From: Trogon surrucura
Taxonomy: Eukaryota; Chordata; Aves; Trogoniformes; Trogonidae
Assembly: GCA_020746105.1 (NCBI GenBank)
Contig: CM036624.1
Span: forward strand, 1,669,562 to 1,733,561
Direction: 5' to 3'
Length of the DNA: 64,000 nucleotides
Part shown: piece by piece, positions 1 through 11,544 of the stretch
Numbering within the stretch: position 1 is the stretch's first letter
Layout of the letters: each line of letters begins with the position of its first letter
The notes under the pieces: generated by a model
Databases searched by the model: none
What the model was told of the DNA's origin: nothing
What the model saw: the letters and a program-made list of their open reading frames with translations, nothing else
Made by a program: the position numbers and the translations under genes

Positions 1-555
1 GTACAAACCCCCTACTTTCCTGTCTTTATTTTCTTCCCCCTTATCGCTTCTGCAGCAAAAGGTCTAAAAGTGGTGACAAGTAAAACAAAACTACAGTTAA
101 CACATGTTCAACTCCTTTGTGCGAAACTCATTTCTTTCACTTAAATCTTCCCATTTTTCAGTGTTCTCTTTGAGTATTTTTGTCCTGTAGAGTCTCAAAG
201 GACAACTTTATCTGCAATCTCTTGCAGATATTCTCAGGTATCCTTGTTTAATCTCAGGGATAGGAGGATCTCTACTCTATCAGAAGCAGACACTATACTC
301 TCTTTCACAGAAATGTCAAGTTTTCAACACTTCAAAATTTCAAGAGTCAAAAATTCATATATACAGAAAGTTCTCTGTTGAATCATTGAAATTGGTAATA
401 TAGGATTTAAAGGACAAGTTGGACAATTGACTCTGTTCTCTACTGACGGAGATGTAAATCAAGAGAAAACCTAAATTTAAGTAACCCTCAGGTTTCATTC
501 AAGATCAACTAATAACAGTTTTCAATCAGCAAAACGTCAAGAAAAAAATGCAATA
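1..555. other. unique AT-rich sequence, nothing recognised
   Basis: No repeat family, RNA gene or convincing exon is visible. Short open frames are of chance length. Confidence 0.6.
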
Positions 556-1000
556 TATGCTGTTGATGTATTTGATGAATCTCCTCTTCAGCCTCTTCTA
601 TTCCACTAATCAGTCTCCTCCTCTTAGGCTGATCCTCTCAGCCAGCAAGCGCAGAGAAACTCTTAATTGCACTGCTAGTTCATGCCTCAGCTCTGTTACA
701 TGCTTCAGTTTCAGAAAAGCTTTCATCAGTACCTCCAGTGCATGGATCCTTTCTGTCCTGTTTCCACCAGGCAGCCCTATGGGCACACAAGCACACCTTC
801 TACCCAAAATTAATCATACTCATCCATGTCTCCTGCATCTGGTCACCTTCGTCGCCCTCTATCATTGCTTGGATCCTCTCCCTTATTTTCACAGTTGCCA
901 TCTTCCTTATTCTTTGCCAAATTCCTTCTGAAAATCCAGACCAAAACCCTTGTTCACTCCTTCCTGCTCCAGCTCCCAGAGGTTGGCAACTGCTTTTAAA
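556..1000 (-). other. possible decayed coding remnant
   Basis: Read on the minus strand, this stretch gives charged, helix-prone peptides in successive frames. One part contains VTELRHELAVQLR and, after a frame change, the next contains EEAEEEIHQIHQQ. Stops and shifts interrupt it, so it is not a working gene. The composition recalls the coiled-coil amino-terminal region of some avian retroelement gag-like proteins, but I cannot name a family and the resemblance may be chance. No flanking LTRs or target-site duplications were seen. Confidence 0.15.
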
Positions 1001-1460
1001 GGGTCTTACTGCAAGTCAGCCCTAACTGGCTAATTAAGCTCTACTGTGATCAGAAAAGGACGTGGACACCAGCTTCTGAGCAGGAAAAACTCTCTTTTTT
1101 CAGTAAGAATGCAGACAAGAGTGACGTACAGACACAATTTTACCATTCCTCGATACACAGAATTTTCCTTTCTCACTAGAGAGCTGAGAGTTCTTAGTAC
1201 TCGGCAAAAAAAGAGTATCTTGTTCTTTCAGCTTTCACCGGTGTCAGTTCAAGTTTAAAGTACAAATATGAAAAGTCATCTTCATTTTTTTGAAGCACAC
1301 AGACAAATCAGAAACTGTACATTAAAGAAAATAAATTGAAAGAGCCATCTGTTTCCACAGCAAAAAAAAAAAAAAAAAACACCAAAAAAAACCCACCAAC
1401 CAAGATATATTTAACCCATAGCATACAAGACATAATGCTCTTTTTAATCATAAAAAAATT
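1001..1460. other. AT-rich spacer with an A18 run
   Basis: Unique sequence. An uninterrupted run of 18 A at 1362-1379 is followed by an A/C-rich island to about 1402. Nothing else is recognised. Confidence 0.6.
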
Positions 1461-1612
1461 ATCATACGTAAGGTGTAGAAAGGAAATACATCAAAGGTTT
1501 TCTTATATTCAGAATGTGAATACCATTAGTTGTATCACAGGTACCTTAAAGAAAGGTCAAAAATAGGTAATAATTCTAAATACTAATCAGAACTACATGT
1601 GTTAAGGACTAC
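1461..1612. repeat. 152-bp direct repeat, copy 1
   Basis: This segment aligns without gaps to 2921-3072 with a constant offset of 1460 bp. By eye there are about 11 mismatches, mostly transitions, so roughly 93% identity. It includes a shared stretch from gtaccttaaagaaaggtcaa through aaataggtaataattcta. Similarity stops sharply on both sides. It is not CR1. It could be a local duplication or two fragments of an interspersed family I do not recognise. Confidence 0.85.
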
Positions 1613-2920
1613 AAAAATATTAAGAACATGTGCTTTACCTAGCTGAATAAAAATAATAGAGAGAGCACAAAAAATTAATTACTGCATAGTGCAAACCACT
1701 AATTAGCAGCCATTAGCAACCCTAAAGAAATTTCTACTCCTCATCAGTGTGTGTTATCTTTGTTTCTCCAAAGCTATGATGTTATTTTATGTTTCTATGC
1801 ATTTCTGTAATCGTTTGAGACTAGGTGAGATTTTGGAAGTTTCACTACTTGTTGATTGTAAGACATGACGGTGCCCCATGACATATTTCAAGAACTGGTG
1901 ATTTTCCATCCGTTTCGGATGGGTTAGACTAGAACAAGAATGTGAATGACAGAACAAAAAAAGGCAAAAAGAAGAAACTACCTTTCTCAATACTCTTCAA
2001 ATATTTTACATTTTGATAAAGCTATTCTTTCATACTCTGAGGGAGACATTCGTTAGCTCTTGGCACATAGAATCCTGGCCAGATTTTTGTTACAGCTCAG
2101 CATTCAATTATTCCTATTTACAGAACTTACAGAGGGTTTTTCAGATTCCAAAATAGCTTACGTATTTGTTCATCAGTGAAAGTTGTTCAAATTTCAGACC
2201 CTAATAAGCATCAAAATTGTGAATGAAAAATTTATTTGTACTGTTTGAAAAACAACGGGGGAGGAACGCGGCAAGATGGACACATTTTCTATTCCCTGAT
2301 TATTTACTAAAATTTAATTTTAGCTGGCAATTTCAGACCAGATCTCATTATTTTTAGTGGGGGAAGACATAATACTATTCTCTCATGAGTTTCAAGCGTA
2401 TTCCTTGGAAATAAGTTCTAATCAGACTCCTGATTCCGAATTAACATCCTACTCATATCACTTTGTGCTTAAAGCAAATCTACACTTTCAGAGTGATATA
2501 TGTGACTACGCATTATTTGACGTTTGCGGGCAATAGATGCCAACATAAACATGTGATAAGTGCATAAAATAATACTGTAAAGGTAGAGGAACACTCAATA
2601 TTATCAATTTCAAGGCACTCAATGAAAAAAAAAACAACTAACATTGGGTAGAAATCTGGAGAGTTGAGAAAAACCTCCAACTATAGTCAGGGAGTTTTAA
2701 AGGGAATATACTCAAATGCAGAGAATACAGACCTAAAGTAATAATGTTAATTTCATTCATTACAGTATAAATTAATCTAGATTTTTCATTTTTGATCAAC
2801 TTAATATCTGTGGGTCCTCAGTCAAAAAACACATTAATCACTTTTCATTTGTTATTTTATTAATAGATATTAAAACCATTCTATGACATCGTCCTGTGAC
2901 AAAAAATCAGATGAAAAATC
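1613..2920. other. AT-rich spacer between the two repeat copies
   Basis: About 1.3 kb of unique AT-rich sequence. No coding frame of note, no RT or transposase motif and no terminal inverted repeats were seen, so there is no sign that this is the body of an element with the 152-bp repeats as its ends. Confidence 0.55.
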
Positions 2921-3072
2921 ATCATATGTAAGGTGTAGAAAGCAAATACATCAAAGCTTTTCTTGTATTCAGAACGTGAATACCATTAGTTGTATCATAG
3001 GTACCTTAAAGAAAGGTCAAAAATAGGTAATAATTCTAAGTATTAATTGGAACTACATGTGTTAAGGAATAC
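2921..3072. repeat. 152-bp direct repeat, copy 2
   Basis: Second copy of the segment at 1461-1612, same orientation. Differences are scattered, with a cluster of four between about 3030 and 3040. The divergence suggests the duplication is not recent. Confidence 0.85.
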
Positions 3073-3685
3073 TGGGGTAATTTATAGGATCTATTATGTG
3101 CAAAGTAATACCTTAGATCCTAGAAATATTTCTATTGACTATTAAACTCACAAGTGGTCCAACTGAAGTTGGAAAGAGAGAAAGTTCATTCCAGCCTCTA
3201 GTGAAGCCGGTGTCAGAATTTTCAGTCTTCTACAATGAAAGTAAGACCTGTAAGTGAACAAATGAAAAGTTTTTTTGTTTGGATTTAAATCAAAGATAAT
3301 AAAAACTTCTGTGTGGTGAGAAAAGTGAAGTGGCTTCGATGGAAAATTTTGAAGTGGTGGAGAAAAGTATTTCCTCTGCTAAATGTTTTGTCTGGAAATG
3401 TTATTTATGCCTTTTACAGTGCACTCCGATCTTCGGTGCTCGCCTATGCCTGCTAAACTATCATTGTACGGCATTTTTTTTCTAATATCACTCGTCACTG
3501 AGGAATTTAAAACAGCATTTCTTACAAAAGTGAGAGGAGAAAAGCACTAGACACTTTTCTTACTGTTTTGATTAGTTCACTAATCATTGCATTTGTTTTG
3601 ACATTTCACAAGCAGGGATTGGGTCTGAAAAACAATTTCAAAATCTTCTCTGTAAGTCTCTCATTGGATCTAGACCATGTCGAAT
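3073..3685. other. unique AT-rich sequence, nothing recognised
   Basis: No recognisable feature before the CR1 tail begins at about 3686. Confidence 0.6.
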
Positions 3686-4440
3686 ATCACAGAATCACAG
3701 AATGTTGGGGGTTGAAAGGGACCTCAGAAGATCACCTAGTCCAGCCCCCCTGCCAGAGCAGGATAACCTACAGCAGAGCGCACAGGAACGCGTCCAGGTG
3801 GGGTTTGAATGTCTCCAAAGAAGGAGACTCCACAACCTCCCTGGGCAACATGTGCAAGGGAAAAAGTTTTTTCTAATATTTCTATGGAACCTCTTATGTT
3901 CCAGTTTGTACCCATTGCCCCTTGTCCTGTCATTGGGCATCTCTGAAAAGAGCCTGGCTCCATCATCCTGACACTCCCCCTTGACATATTTATAACCATG
4001 AATGAGGTCACCCCTCAGCCTCCTCTTCTCCAAGCTGAAGAGACCCAGTTCCTTCAGCCTTTCCTCACCAGGGAGATGCTCCACTCCCTCCATCATCCCT
4101 GGGGCTGCGCTGGACTCTCTCCAGCAGTTCCCTGTCTCTCTGGAGCTGAGGGGCCCAGAACTGGACACAAGATTCCAGATGTGGCCTCCCCAGGGCAGGG
4201 CAGAGCAGAGGGGCAGGAGTACCTCTCTCGACCTACTGGCTACTCCCCTTCTAACACACCCCAGGATGCCCTCGGCCTTCTTGGCCATGAGGGCACACTG
4301 CTGGCTCATGGCCATCCTGCTGCCCACCAGCACCCCCAGGTGCCTTTCTCCTACGCTGCTCTCCAGCAGGTCAGTCCCCAACCTGTGCTGGCACATGGGG
4401 TTTTTCATTCCCAAGTGTAAAACTACATTTTGCTCTTTTC
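3686..4440 (-). mobile_element. CR1 non-LTR retrotransposon, 5'-truncated (copy A)
   Basis: The element lies on the minus strand. Its 3' tail appears on the + strand as two cacagaat octamer units at about 3686-3704, followed by the usual 3' untranslated block. Upstream (higher coordinates) it encodes the carboxy-terminal part of CR1 ORF2, the endonuclease/reverse-transcriptase protein used for target-primed reverse transcription. Landmarks in order are [71 protein letters not shown] and [18 protein letters not shown]. The frame is open for most of the element and then shifts near the carboxy terminus. The RT catalytic core and endonuclease are absent, so the copy is dead. Five-prime truncation is normal for CR1. 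It shares its subfamily signature with copies B, C, E, F and G. Confidence 0.93.
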
Positions 4441-5423
4441 TTGGACACCCTGCCACAACCTCCGACTCCACATACTGATTGCTAAGGTGCATCTTCTTTA
4501 CTAAAGAAGGTTTTCCCCTGTCTGGTGAGATGTCTCAGCAGAATCCATACCCTGATAACTTTCCCTACATTCCAGCCCCTCACCAAACCCTCACTGCACT
4601 GTACCTGTAACTGTATACCATAAAATATAGCCTGACTGCCTGAGTGAGGTTTCTGTTTGCCACCACAATATACCAACAAAATTTACAAAACAAGATGCAG
4701 GTACTACTCAAAGTCACTCACGCTTCTGCCATACTTTTTTGCCTGGAGGTGAATTTCACCTTGCTTTTGCGGTTATTTCCCTCTCATTCTTGATCTTAGT
4801 TATAGCCTGTCTAGTCTACTTATATCTCAGCTTGTACCCAAGCAGTCTATTCAAAAAGCTGCTAAAATTATCCTTTTCATGCTGCTCAGACCTTGCTAGA
4901 CATTCATATTCAAATCAAACCCTTCATCGTCAGCTTCAAGTTCACAGTTCTTCTCTTAAATATAAGGCCCAGAAAACCACAACACATACCTATGGCTTTG
5001 CTCTCAATTTATTCTGTCCAGTTTAAAACCTCCCTTCTCCCCATTATGCTCTTCAGACTTTCATGTTAGTTTTATTTTCTGTGCTCTCCCTTAAGTGTCT
5101 CTTGCTGTCCGGATGTAAAACTCATCAGGTCTCAAATTTAGGTCCTTCCACAAAAGACGTTTCTTTGAAGAGGTGGAGGCAGGGTAGGGAGAAGGGGAAT
5201 TTAACCACCACCTCTGGTTGAGACTGCAACAAAATCTAGCGAATGAGTCACAGTTGCCTTGTCTCTGACCTCATTACACTTCTGAACATTTTAACTTTAG
5301 AAGAGAGACTTTTACCTTGAATCAGGGTAACAGCCACTTAGACACTCAAACTGCAAGTCATCCTACTTGAAACAAGAAATAGAGAAAATCCGAGCAGCTT
5401 CAATCTAAGATGCTCCTCTAACT
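4441..5423. other. unique sequence between two CR1 copies
   Basis: A pyrimidine-rich spacer of nearly 1 kb. An open frame at 4739-5026 encodes a hydrophobic stretch but matches nothing I know and is of chance length. Confidence 0.55.
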
Positions 5424-5863
5424 ATCACAGAATCACAGAATGTTGGGGGTTGGAAGGGACCTCTAGAGATCACCCAGTCCAACCCCTGCCAGAGCAGGGT
5501 CACCCAGGGCAGCCACACAGGAACGTGTCCAGGTGGGGTTTGAAAGTCTCCAGAGAAAGAGACTCCACACCCTCCCTGGGCAGCCTGGGCCAGGGCTCCG
5601 GCACCCGCACAGGGAAAAAGTTTTTCCTAATGTTTCTGTGGAATCTCCTATGTTCTAGCTTGTACCCATTGCCCCTTGTCCTGTCATTGGACATCCCTGA
5701 GAAGAGCCTGGCTCCGTCCTCCTGACACTCCCCCTTGATATATTTATAACCATGAGTGAAGTCACCCCTCAGCCTCCTCTTCTCCAAGTTGAAGAGACCC
5801 AGCTCCTTCAGCCTTTCCTCACCAGGGAGATGTTCCACTCTCTCCATCATCTTTGTGGCTCTG
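5424..5863 (-). mobile_element. CR1 non-LTR retrotransposon, 5'-truncated (copy B)
   Basis: Minus-strand copy with an intact 3' end. Two cacagaat tail units at 5426-5441 are followed by the ORF2 carboxy terminus. The frame reads through [80 protein letters not shown] and [16 protein letters not shown]. Only about 440 bp remain, so it stops well before the RT core. The near-complete terminal reading frame marks it as one of the better preserved tails in the window. The 5' break is at about 5863, where similarity to copies A and C ends. Confidence 0.93.
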
Positions 5864-6960
5864 TCATTTTTCTAAAATGCTGCAGAGCTTTCGCAGAGCT
5901 GCTTTGCTGTAAAAACACAGCAGCAGAATGGCTCTTTGTCTTGTGCTGTCTGATCTTTTTTTTGTTTACATTTCTGTCTGAAAAAAACTCCTGACTAGCA
6001 ATCCAAAAAGTAAAACAACAATCATCATCTTACGCCTAATTTTATACTGCTCTGATTTCATCTCCTATATCACTAAATTCAATTAGCTCGCATCTATTTT
6101 CCTTTAATCTATTTAATCTCTCAGCACTCAGCTGGGGCTGGCACAGGGCGCCGTTGCCATTCCCCTGCAACTGCCACTCGCCCACACACGCTTTTTTATC
6201 ACCGGCAGACTACGTCCCTTCCATTCCATACCCATCAGCAGCCCAGGATGGAGATGGGAAAAAGAAAAAGAACAATTAAAACCCCCCAGTTTTATGAAAC
6301 TCCCCACCTGCTAATGTTTGCTCTCAGGCACAGGCTGGTGTGTCACTGAGGCTCTCCCTGCGGCTTCCCGGGGTTATCGCGACCGAGCTGAGAGTCCGTA
6401 GGTGGTACGCGTCATGGTTTTCATGCTGAAAGCTGGAAAGATAGCTGTTCCTTGGCTATGCTTCGCTTTAATTATCAAGGCTCAATTAACACCCTGCCAC
6501 TCTTTCCTGCTCGCTCTGATTTGCTCCATTACCTGCAAACTGATAATAAACTAAAAAAAAAAAAAAAAAAAAAAAGAAAGAAAAAATACAGAGAGAATAA
6601 GAGAGAGAGAATAAGACTTCAGAACCTTAGTTTAACAGGTTTATATCTGAAAGGACATTTTCATCTTTTAATGCTTTTTCTAATTAGTTTCTGTGCTCTG
6701 CATTCAGCATTTCCCATAATTTGACTATCAATAACGTAAAAAGATTATCTTTTTCATGTTGTTATCAGAGAGTCAGAGGCCTCAGAGTTAAATCCCATCC
6801 CTGAAATGATGCTAAACCTTCATTTCATTTCCCCCTCCTTCTTTCTTCCTCTTACTCCCTGATTCCTCTGTGCTACATTGTTGTTGTTGAATGCCTAGGG
6901 TGAATAGTTAGCTCCAGATGCTGAAAGAAGTTTAATACTCAAGTAAAATTATGACATATT
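5864..6960. other. unique sequence with a mild GC/CpG patch and an A23 run
   Basis: From 6128 to 6420 the sequence is GC-richer with several CpGs, but no open frame or promoter motif stands out. A run of 23 A lies at 6553-6575 and continues as A/G-rich sequence to about 6615. Confidence 0.5.
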
Positions 6961-8638
6961 ATTAGGGTTTTTTTTTTCCTGTAGAAAAAAGAGAAAATCT
7001 TTAAAGATCTTATGTTGAACTCTTTAAAGTATTAACACACGTTTTATCTAAGGATCAAACATCTTTTGAAGAATGATAGGTAAAGCGCAGCAGAAGCTTT
7101 GCTGGCTTCACCTTGTAGAATTTCTCTTTACTTAATGTGTCTTTTTTTTTTTTCCTGTGTAGAATGAAGGCTTACAAACTCTTAAAACCGCAGGCATCGG
7201 GGCAGTGTAATTCACTAAGTTTCTACAGCAGGATTCAGTTCTCAGAAGTCTACAAATCCCTGGGAATTGTTCCGTAATTCTTAGCTTTATAGATCATAGG
7301 CAAGATGCAACAGACAGCTTGAAGAAGGCTGTTACGCAGCAAAACGTCCCTATTAAAAAAATAATAATCAAAAAAACCCCAAGAAACCCAGAGATATAAC
7401 TGCGTGCACGTACAGTAGATTAAATAAACAATTACCCCTATAGATGAGAATATGCTTATTTAATATTAACATATATTCTTTCTCTATAGAAGAACAGACT
7501 AGACCTATTTCCCAACAGGGTAGGGATTACACCTCTGTACGGACGAGTGTAGTCTGGTTAACTTCACACCTGCGTGCTCTATTTCCTGGACACAGTCTAA
7601 AATTTGACCCAGACTTACTCATCCTAGATTACAAAGCATAGAATGCTACTTCACGCTGGCAGAAATACTGTCATCACAATAAGAAACAAACAAAAAAAAG
7701 GGTGAAATATGGACAGAGGGAGAACAGAATTAATTTAGACGACTTTTTTGGTGTGTTTTCTTGGGTGTGTTTGTGGGGTTTTTTATTTGGGTTTTGTTTT
7801 GAGAGGTTTTTTTTTGTTTTTTAAAGAGTCTACTTGGAGTACTGAAACAACAACAAAAAAAAGATCCCACTGAGCTCTCCTTTTTCAGGTCAGTAATTCC
7901 TCCCCCAACACATATTATATGCAAATAATCAGCCCAACTACCGAAAGCATCAATGGAACTTTCCACCCATAATATGTACACCTTCCTTGGATCTAATCAT
8001 CTCCATGTATTTGACCAAAATTTGTAAGACTGTGCTTAAGAGACTTTAGCCTTTCAGCTACATTTAATGTTCAGGCTGGCTGAGCAAGGCATAAAGCCAG
8101 TGCCCCTCAGCTTTTCACAGGCCAAGGTGCTGTAGAAACAGCAAACTTTGGGCTCAAACACCCACAAGCAAGTTTCTCTGAGCACACATCCCCACTGAAG
8201 GCCCTTCCTCAAACACTGCACCCTCCCTGTTCCCAAAGATTGAAAGTGAAAATTTCTATAAATTCAAAATACATAATTGCAGAGTGGGATCTCACCTTTC
8301 CTACTTCAGGATTCACGGTCTGAAAAGTAACACATCTGCAAAGAAAACACAGCATGTTTTCCACATAGATTAGGAATTGCAGGCTCAGATCTAATACCAG
8401 TGTCCAACATGATCACGCAGATACTACTTAGCTACACTCATTTGTGTCTCAACAGAGCTACCCAAAATACCTGCCTTCCATGAAGAAAACACTTTTTAAT
8501 GTGTCATTTCTTTAGGTAGCTTCCTGCATGGCCTTTTCCTTGCTCTAAGCTGAAGAAGGGAATTGCTGAAGACCAGATTTATTTCCTAAAGTGCTCCTTA
8601 ATAATTACCCTCCAAATTCACATTAGAACAAGAGAGTC
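6961..8638. other. unique AT-rich sequence with two acceptor-like tracts and a G/T island
   Basis: Two polypyrimidine tracts ending in an AG acceptor-like dinucleotide occur at 6968-6984 and 7142-7162. A nearly pure G/T island lies at 7744-7820. No paired donor site and no coding frame of interest were found. Confidence 0.5.
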
Positions 8639-9210
8639 ATGGTGGAGCTGGCCTCAGACTACAGGGAAGAGATGGAGGTGGACCCTCTTGCACCCCAGGG
8701 CTTGGATGGGGAACCTGCACAGTCCTTGCTCTCTGCCCTGCTGCAGCTCTGCCTCCTGCACCAGGATCTGAGAGGGCAGGTCTTGCTCTGCTTTGCCAGT
8801 TTGGAGGAACCTGTTGCTCCTTTGTGCCACCTCATCAGGGCCTCGCCTGGTGTGGACCTCCATGATGAAGGTCTTCCAGCACACACAAAAGACAGGGGTT
8901 TGCACAAGGTGCAAATTTTGGTTTCTTTCCTAAAAGGAGCTGACAGTTTTCATCCCATGTTACCAGGTGACACCCCACTATGCACAGAGCAGTGGGTATG
9001 CCCAAGTCTTGATGGACGTGATAACGCAATTTATATTTCAGGTGATAAAAAAGCCTTTCTGCATCTGAAATCACAAAAACATGCTGTGTTGAGAGAGGTG
9101 GTAGCAGTGACAGGAACCTCACAAGCTGCAGCAATTGAGCTGTAAGCAGATTCCTTTCCAAGTAGAGGTTTGGACCACAAGGAAGCAAGTGTGGCCCCAG
9201 TCTCCACAAG
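8639..9210. other. GC-richer patch with long open frames on both strands, identity unknown
   Basis: The + strand is open from 8639 to 9145 (168 codons from ATG). The minus strand has frames of 86 and 82 codons at 8654-8914 and 124 codons at 8835-9209. Base composition changes sharply from the AT-rich flanks. The minus-strand frame starting near 8914 gives a charged peptide with SNRFLQTGKAEQDLPSQ and ILVQEAELQQGREQ, which reads more like a natural helical protein than the + frame does. I recognise no family. It could be an old retroelement or pseudogene fragment, a noncoding exon, or chance. No splice sites or poly-A tail define its ends. Confidence 0.25.
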
Positions 9211-9783
9211 TTGCTATATTGTAAATTGAAAAGCTCCTACTTCACTGGACCATTGGACTTTCCCCTCCTTCAGAACATCTTCCTAAATCAGATCAGCGCT
9301 TCCACTGCAGTATTTAGGATGTGTATTAAACAGGAAAAAAAGCAAGAGTCATAGCACTGTGTTGGATCTGCACTGCAATTTTTGTCACACGTTAGGTGAA
9401 AGTGCTAATGGATCATTTACATTTTGTATTAACCACCTTCGGCGGTTTGTGATTTCCGTGGTGAATAGTTTAAGTAAAACTCAATATAGTTCAGCATAGA
9501 GAAAAGGAAAATAATTTTTTTTTTTTTTTTTTTGTCTATCCTCAGCTGAAATTTGAATAGCACCAGCTTCCTGATATTTTGGAATAGGAAATTTTGCACC
9601 AGATAGGGAGGTAAAAGGCCTTCCCTTCTGCCTTGAATCCACCTCTCAGCATCTCCATAAAAGTGTATCCAACTGCCGTCACACCACAAGATTCCAAAAG
9701 TCATCCCCTTCACACAGAGCTGCTACAACTCTTCATTCCAGCAAAAACAAGGTCTCTCCTGTCCTTTTTTTCCCTCCACGCAG
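9211..9783. other. unique sequence with a T19 run
   Basis: An uninterrupted run of 19 T lies at 9515-9533. The end of the stretch, about 9753-9783, is the pyrimidine-rich tract that forms the acceptor of the candidate exon described next. Confidence 0.55.
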
Positions 9784-9846
9784 GCATGGGCACCTGTGGC
9801 AGTGCCCTGCACTCCTCCAGCCAAATTACCAAGTCACAGCAAGGTG
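9784..9846 (+). other. candidate 63-nt exon
   Basis: A long pyrimidine tract (9753-9780) ends in CAG at 9781-9783 and a donor-like GTAAGAG starts at 9847. The enclosed 63 nt is a multiple of three and is open in all three + frames. Both splice signals look stronger than most chance matches in this window, but short intervals with such signals occur by chance in 64 kb. There is no transcript evidence and no partner exon is identified. Confidence 0.2.
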
Positions 9847-10599
9847 GTAAGAGAAAAGCTAACTGCCTGGAATAAGAGGATAAAGGTAACGGAGGAGAAA
9901 CAGAATAGGAAGTATGAGGCATTTTAATGTTGCTGTAACTGCCTGCTCGTAAAATTTTCAGCCTGTGATTGTCTCATCTAAGATTTAGCCCTCTTCTAAC
10001 AGAGCTGCATAACCCCCTGCACATTTCAGGGTGTTTGTTTCCTTCTCCCTGAGGTGCACTGTTCTCTTTCTGAGAAAGACAAAGATAACCTCATGTCAGC
10101 ATGACAGAAACTTGGGAACTCAGCTGCGTCTTAGCCAAATCCCCAGCTGAGACTAAAACCAGGTTTGAACCTCAAAGCAAGAGTAAATCTGAATTTGTAT
10201 CCTCTGCTTATGCCGAAGTTCAGTGCAGGCAGCCAAAAATCAATTCACTAAAGCTAAAAGCTCCAGTATACCAAGTCTCCCAAACAGCTTGCTCCTGATT
10301 TTTTTGTCTTTTTTTCTTTAGCTCTAAGCAGTACTTTTCATTCAGTAACATGCTGGTGTCACAGGAGGCTGTATATCCTCACAAACAACCCTGAGGACCC
10401 TCATTAACCCAAGGAATTCGTTTTAGATCTTGTCCATTATGCAAATAAGAGGAACAATTTGTTCTCTTTTTCTGCGTATCATTATTGATTTGTGCAACTC
10501 CAGGCTGGTCTCAAGAACATACTTTTTAATTAGCAAAAAAAAAAAAAAAAAAAAGAGGCTGGAGAGTTAAAAAAAAGGAAAACTGAATCATAGTTTTCA
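9847..10599. other. unique sequence with an octamer motif and an A20 run
   Basis: The POU octamer ATGCAAAT occurs at 10439-10446. A run of 20 A lies at 10535-10554. Nothing else is recognised. Confidence 0.5.
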
Positions 10600-10810
10600 A
10601 TAAATAAAGTAGATGCAACTGCACCTAAAGGTGTGATACGGTAATTATATTGACCATACAGCTTCTATTCAATGCTAATCACTGGGGTAAATTAGATGGA
10701 ATGAATGGCAAAGCATTTAGTGTCCTAGCATTGATTACATAAGCTAAATATATTTATTTCGATATCCCCATAATGGATTGTTCGCTGAGGATTTTATTCA
10801 ACATACCTCT
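10600..10810. promoter_or_regulatory. candidate conserved noncoding element
   Basis: Repeat-free, CpG-poor sequence that is dense in TAAT/ATTA-type homeodomain cores and lacks homopolymers. This texture is common in conserved developmental enhancers. It is a judgement from composition only; no alignment was possible. Confidence 0.15.
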
Positions 10811-11544
10811 GTGCCTGCTGTTCTCCACGCTTGTTCCATTTCCTTGAGATAACCAGAACATGTTAAAAAACACATATATAAACTTGGTTTCTCTTCATAG
10901 CTCATGGAAAAGCTGCCAACAAGCAAAAATAAATCAGGTAGGCTAAGCCTGTGGCACAGATGCCAGCATTTGAATATGGTGCTTCATCAGTGGTGCACAT
11001 ACGAGAGTTGAGACTTCTCCCTGCTGCTGCCCAAATATCAGGATATAGAGGAGGGACACCAGAAAATATGGAAAGGTGGAAGAAAGGAGAATTCTTGAAT
11101 GTAAGGTGGGGTGTCGTCAAGGAGAGGACAAGGATGATATGAATAAGAACAGAGTTTTTCATCCACGGAATGCAAAAAATGCATTCAAGATTCCCGTTTT
11201 GTTTTCACCTTCACAGAAGCAGTTCACAAGGGTCTGCTTTGAGTAAGCTATCACACAGGTCTTGCCCTACATTCTCATCAAGTTTTTAAACTCTGGCTGT
11301 TAAGCATAGAGTACCCAGCACCACGTTTACCGTGAAGTTCCCTCATAAACTAGAGAACAAAATAGGAAAGCAACTTCAGGCCACCAATCAAAACGAACAA
11401 AACCCACCCTCATCTAGGAGGACCTGCAGGTCATCCATTCAGTTCTGCAAACAGGAGGGCTTGTGTGCACAGTAACTCCAGTGCTGCAGGAGTTAGGGCT
11501 GTTATTTTGACACATACTGCATACTAATCCACCAAAATTCAAAA
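10811..11544. other. unique sequence, nothing recognised
   Basis: Short overlapping frames on both strands at 10902-11162 look like chance. No RNA gene or repeat is visible before the CR1 tail at 11545. Confidence 0.55.

Noticed and set aside
1461..3072. The 152-bp repeats as LTRs of a small element
   Set aside because: No TG...CA ends, no target-site duplication, no primer-binding site or polypurine tract, and no coding remnant between them.
3702..4478. Long + strand open frames across CR1 copies (also at 11866-12373, 26671-27250 and 22563-23352)
   Set aside because: They are antisense shadows of the CR1 ORF2 terminus on the minus strand. They repeat from copy to copy because the repeat does.
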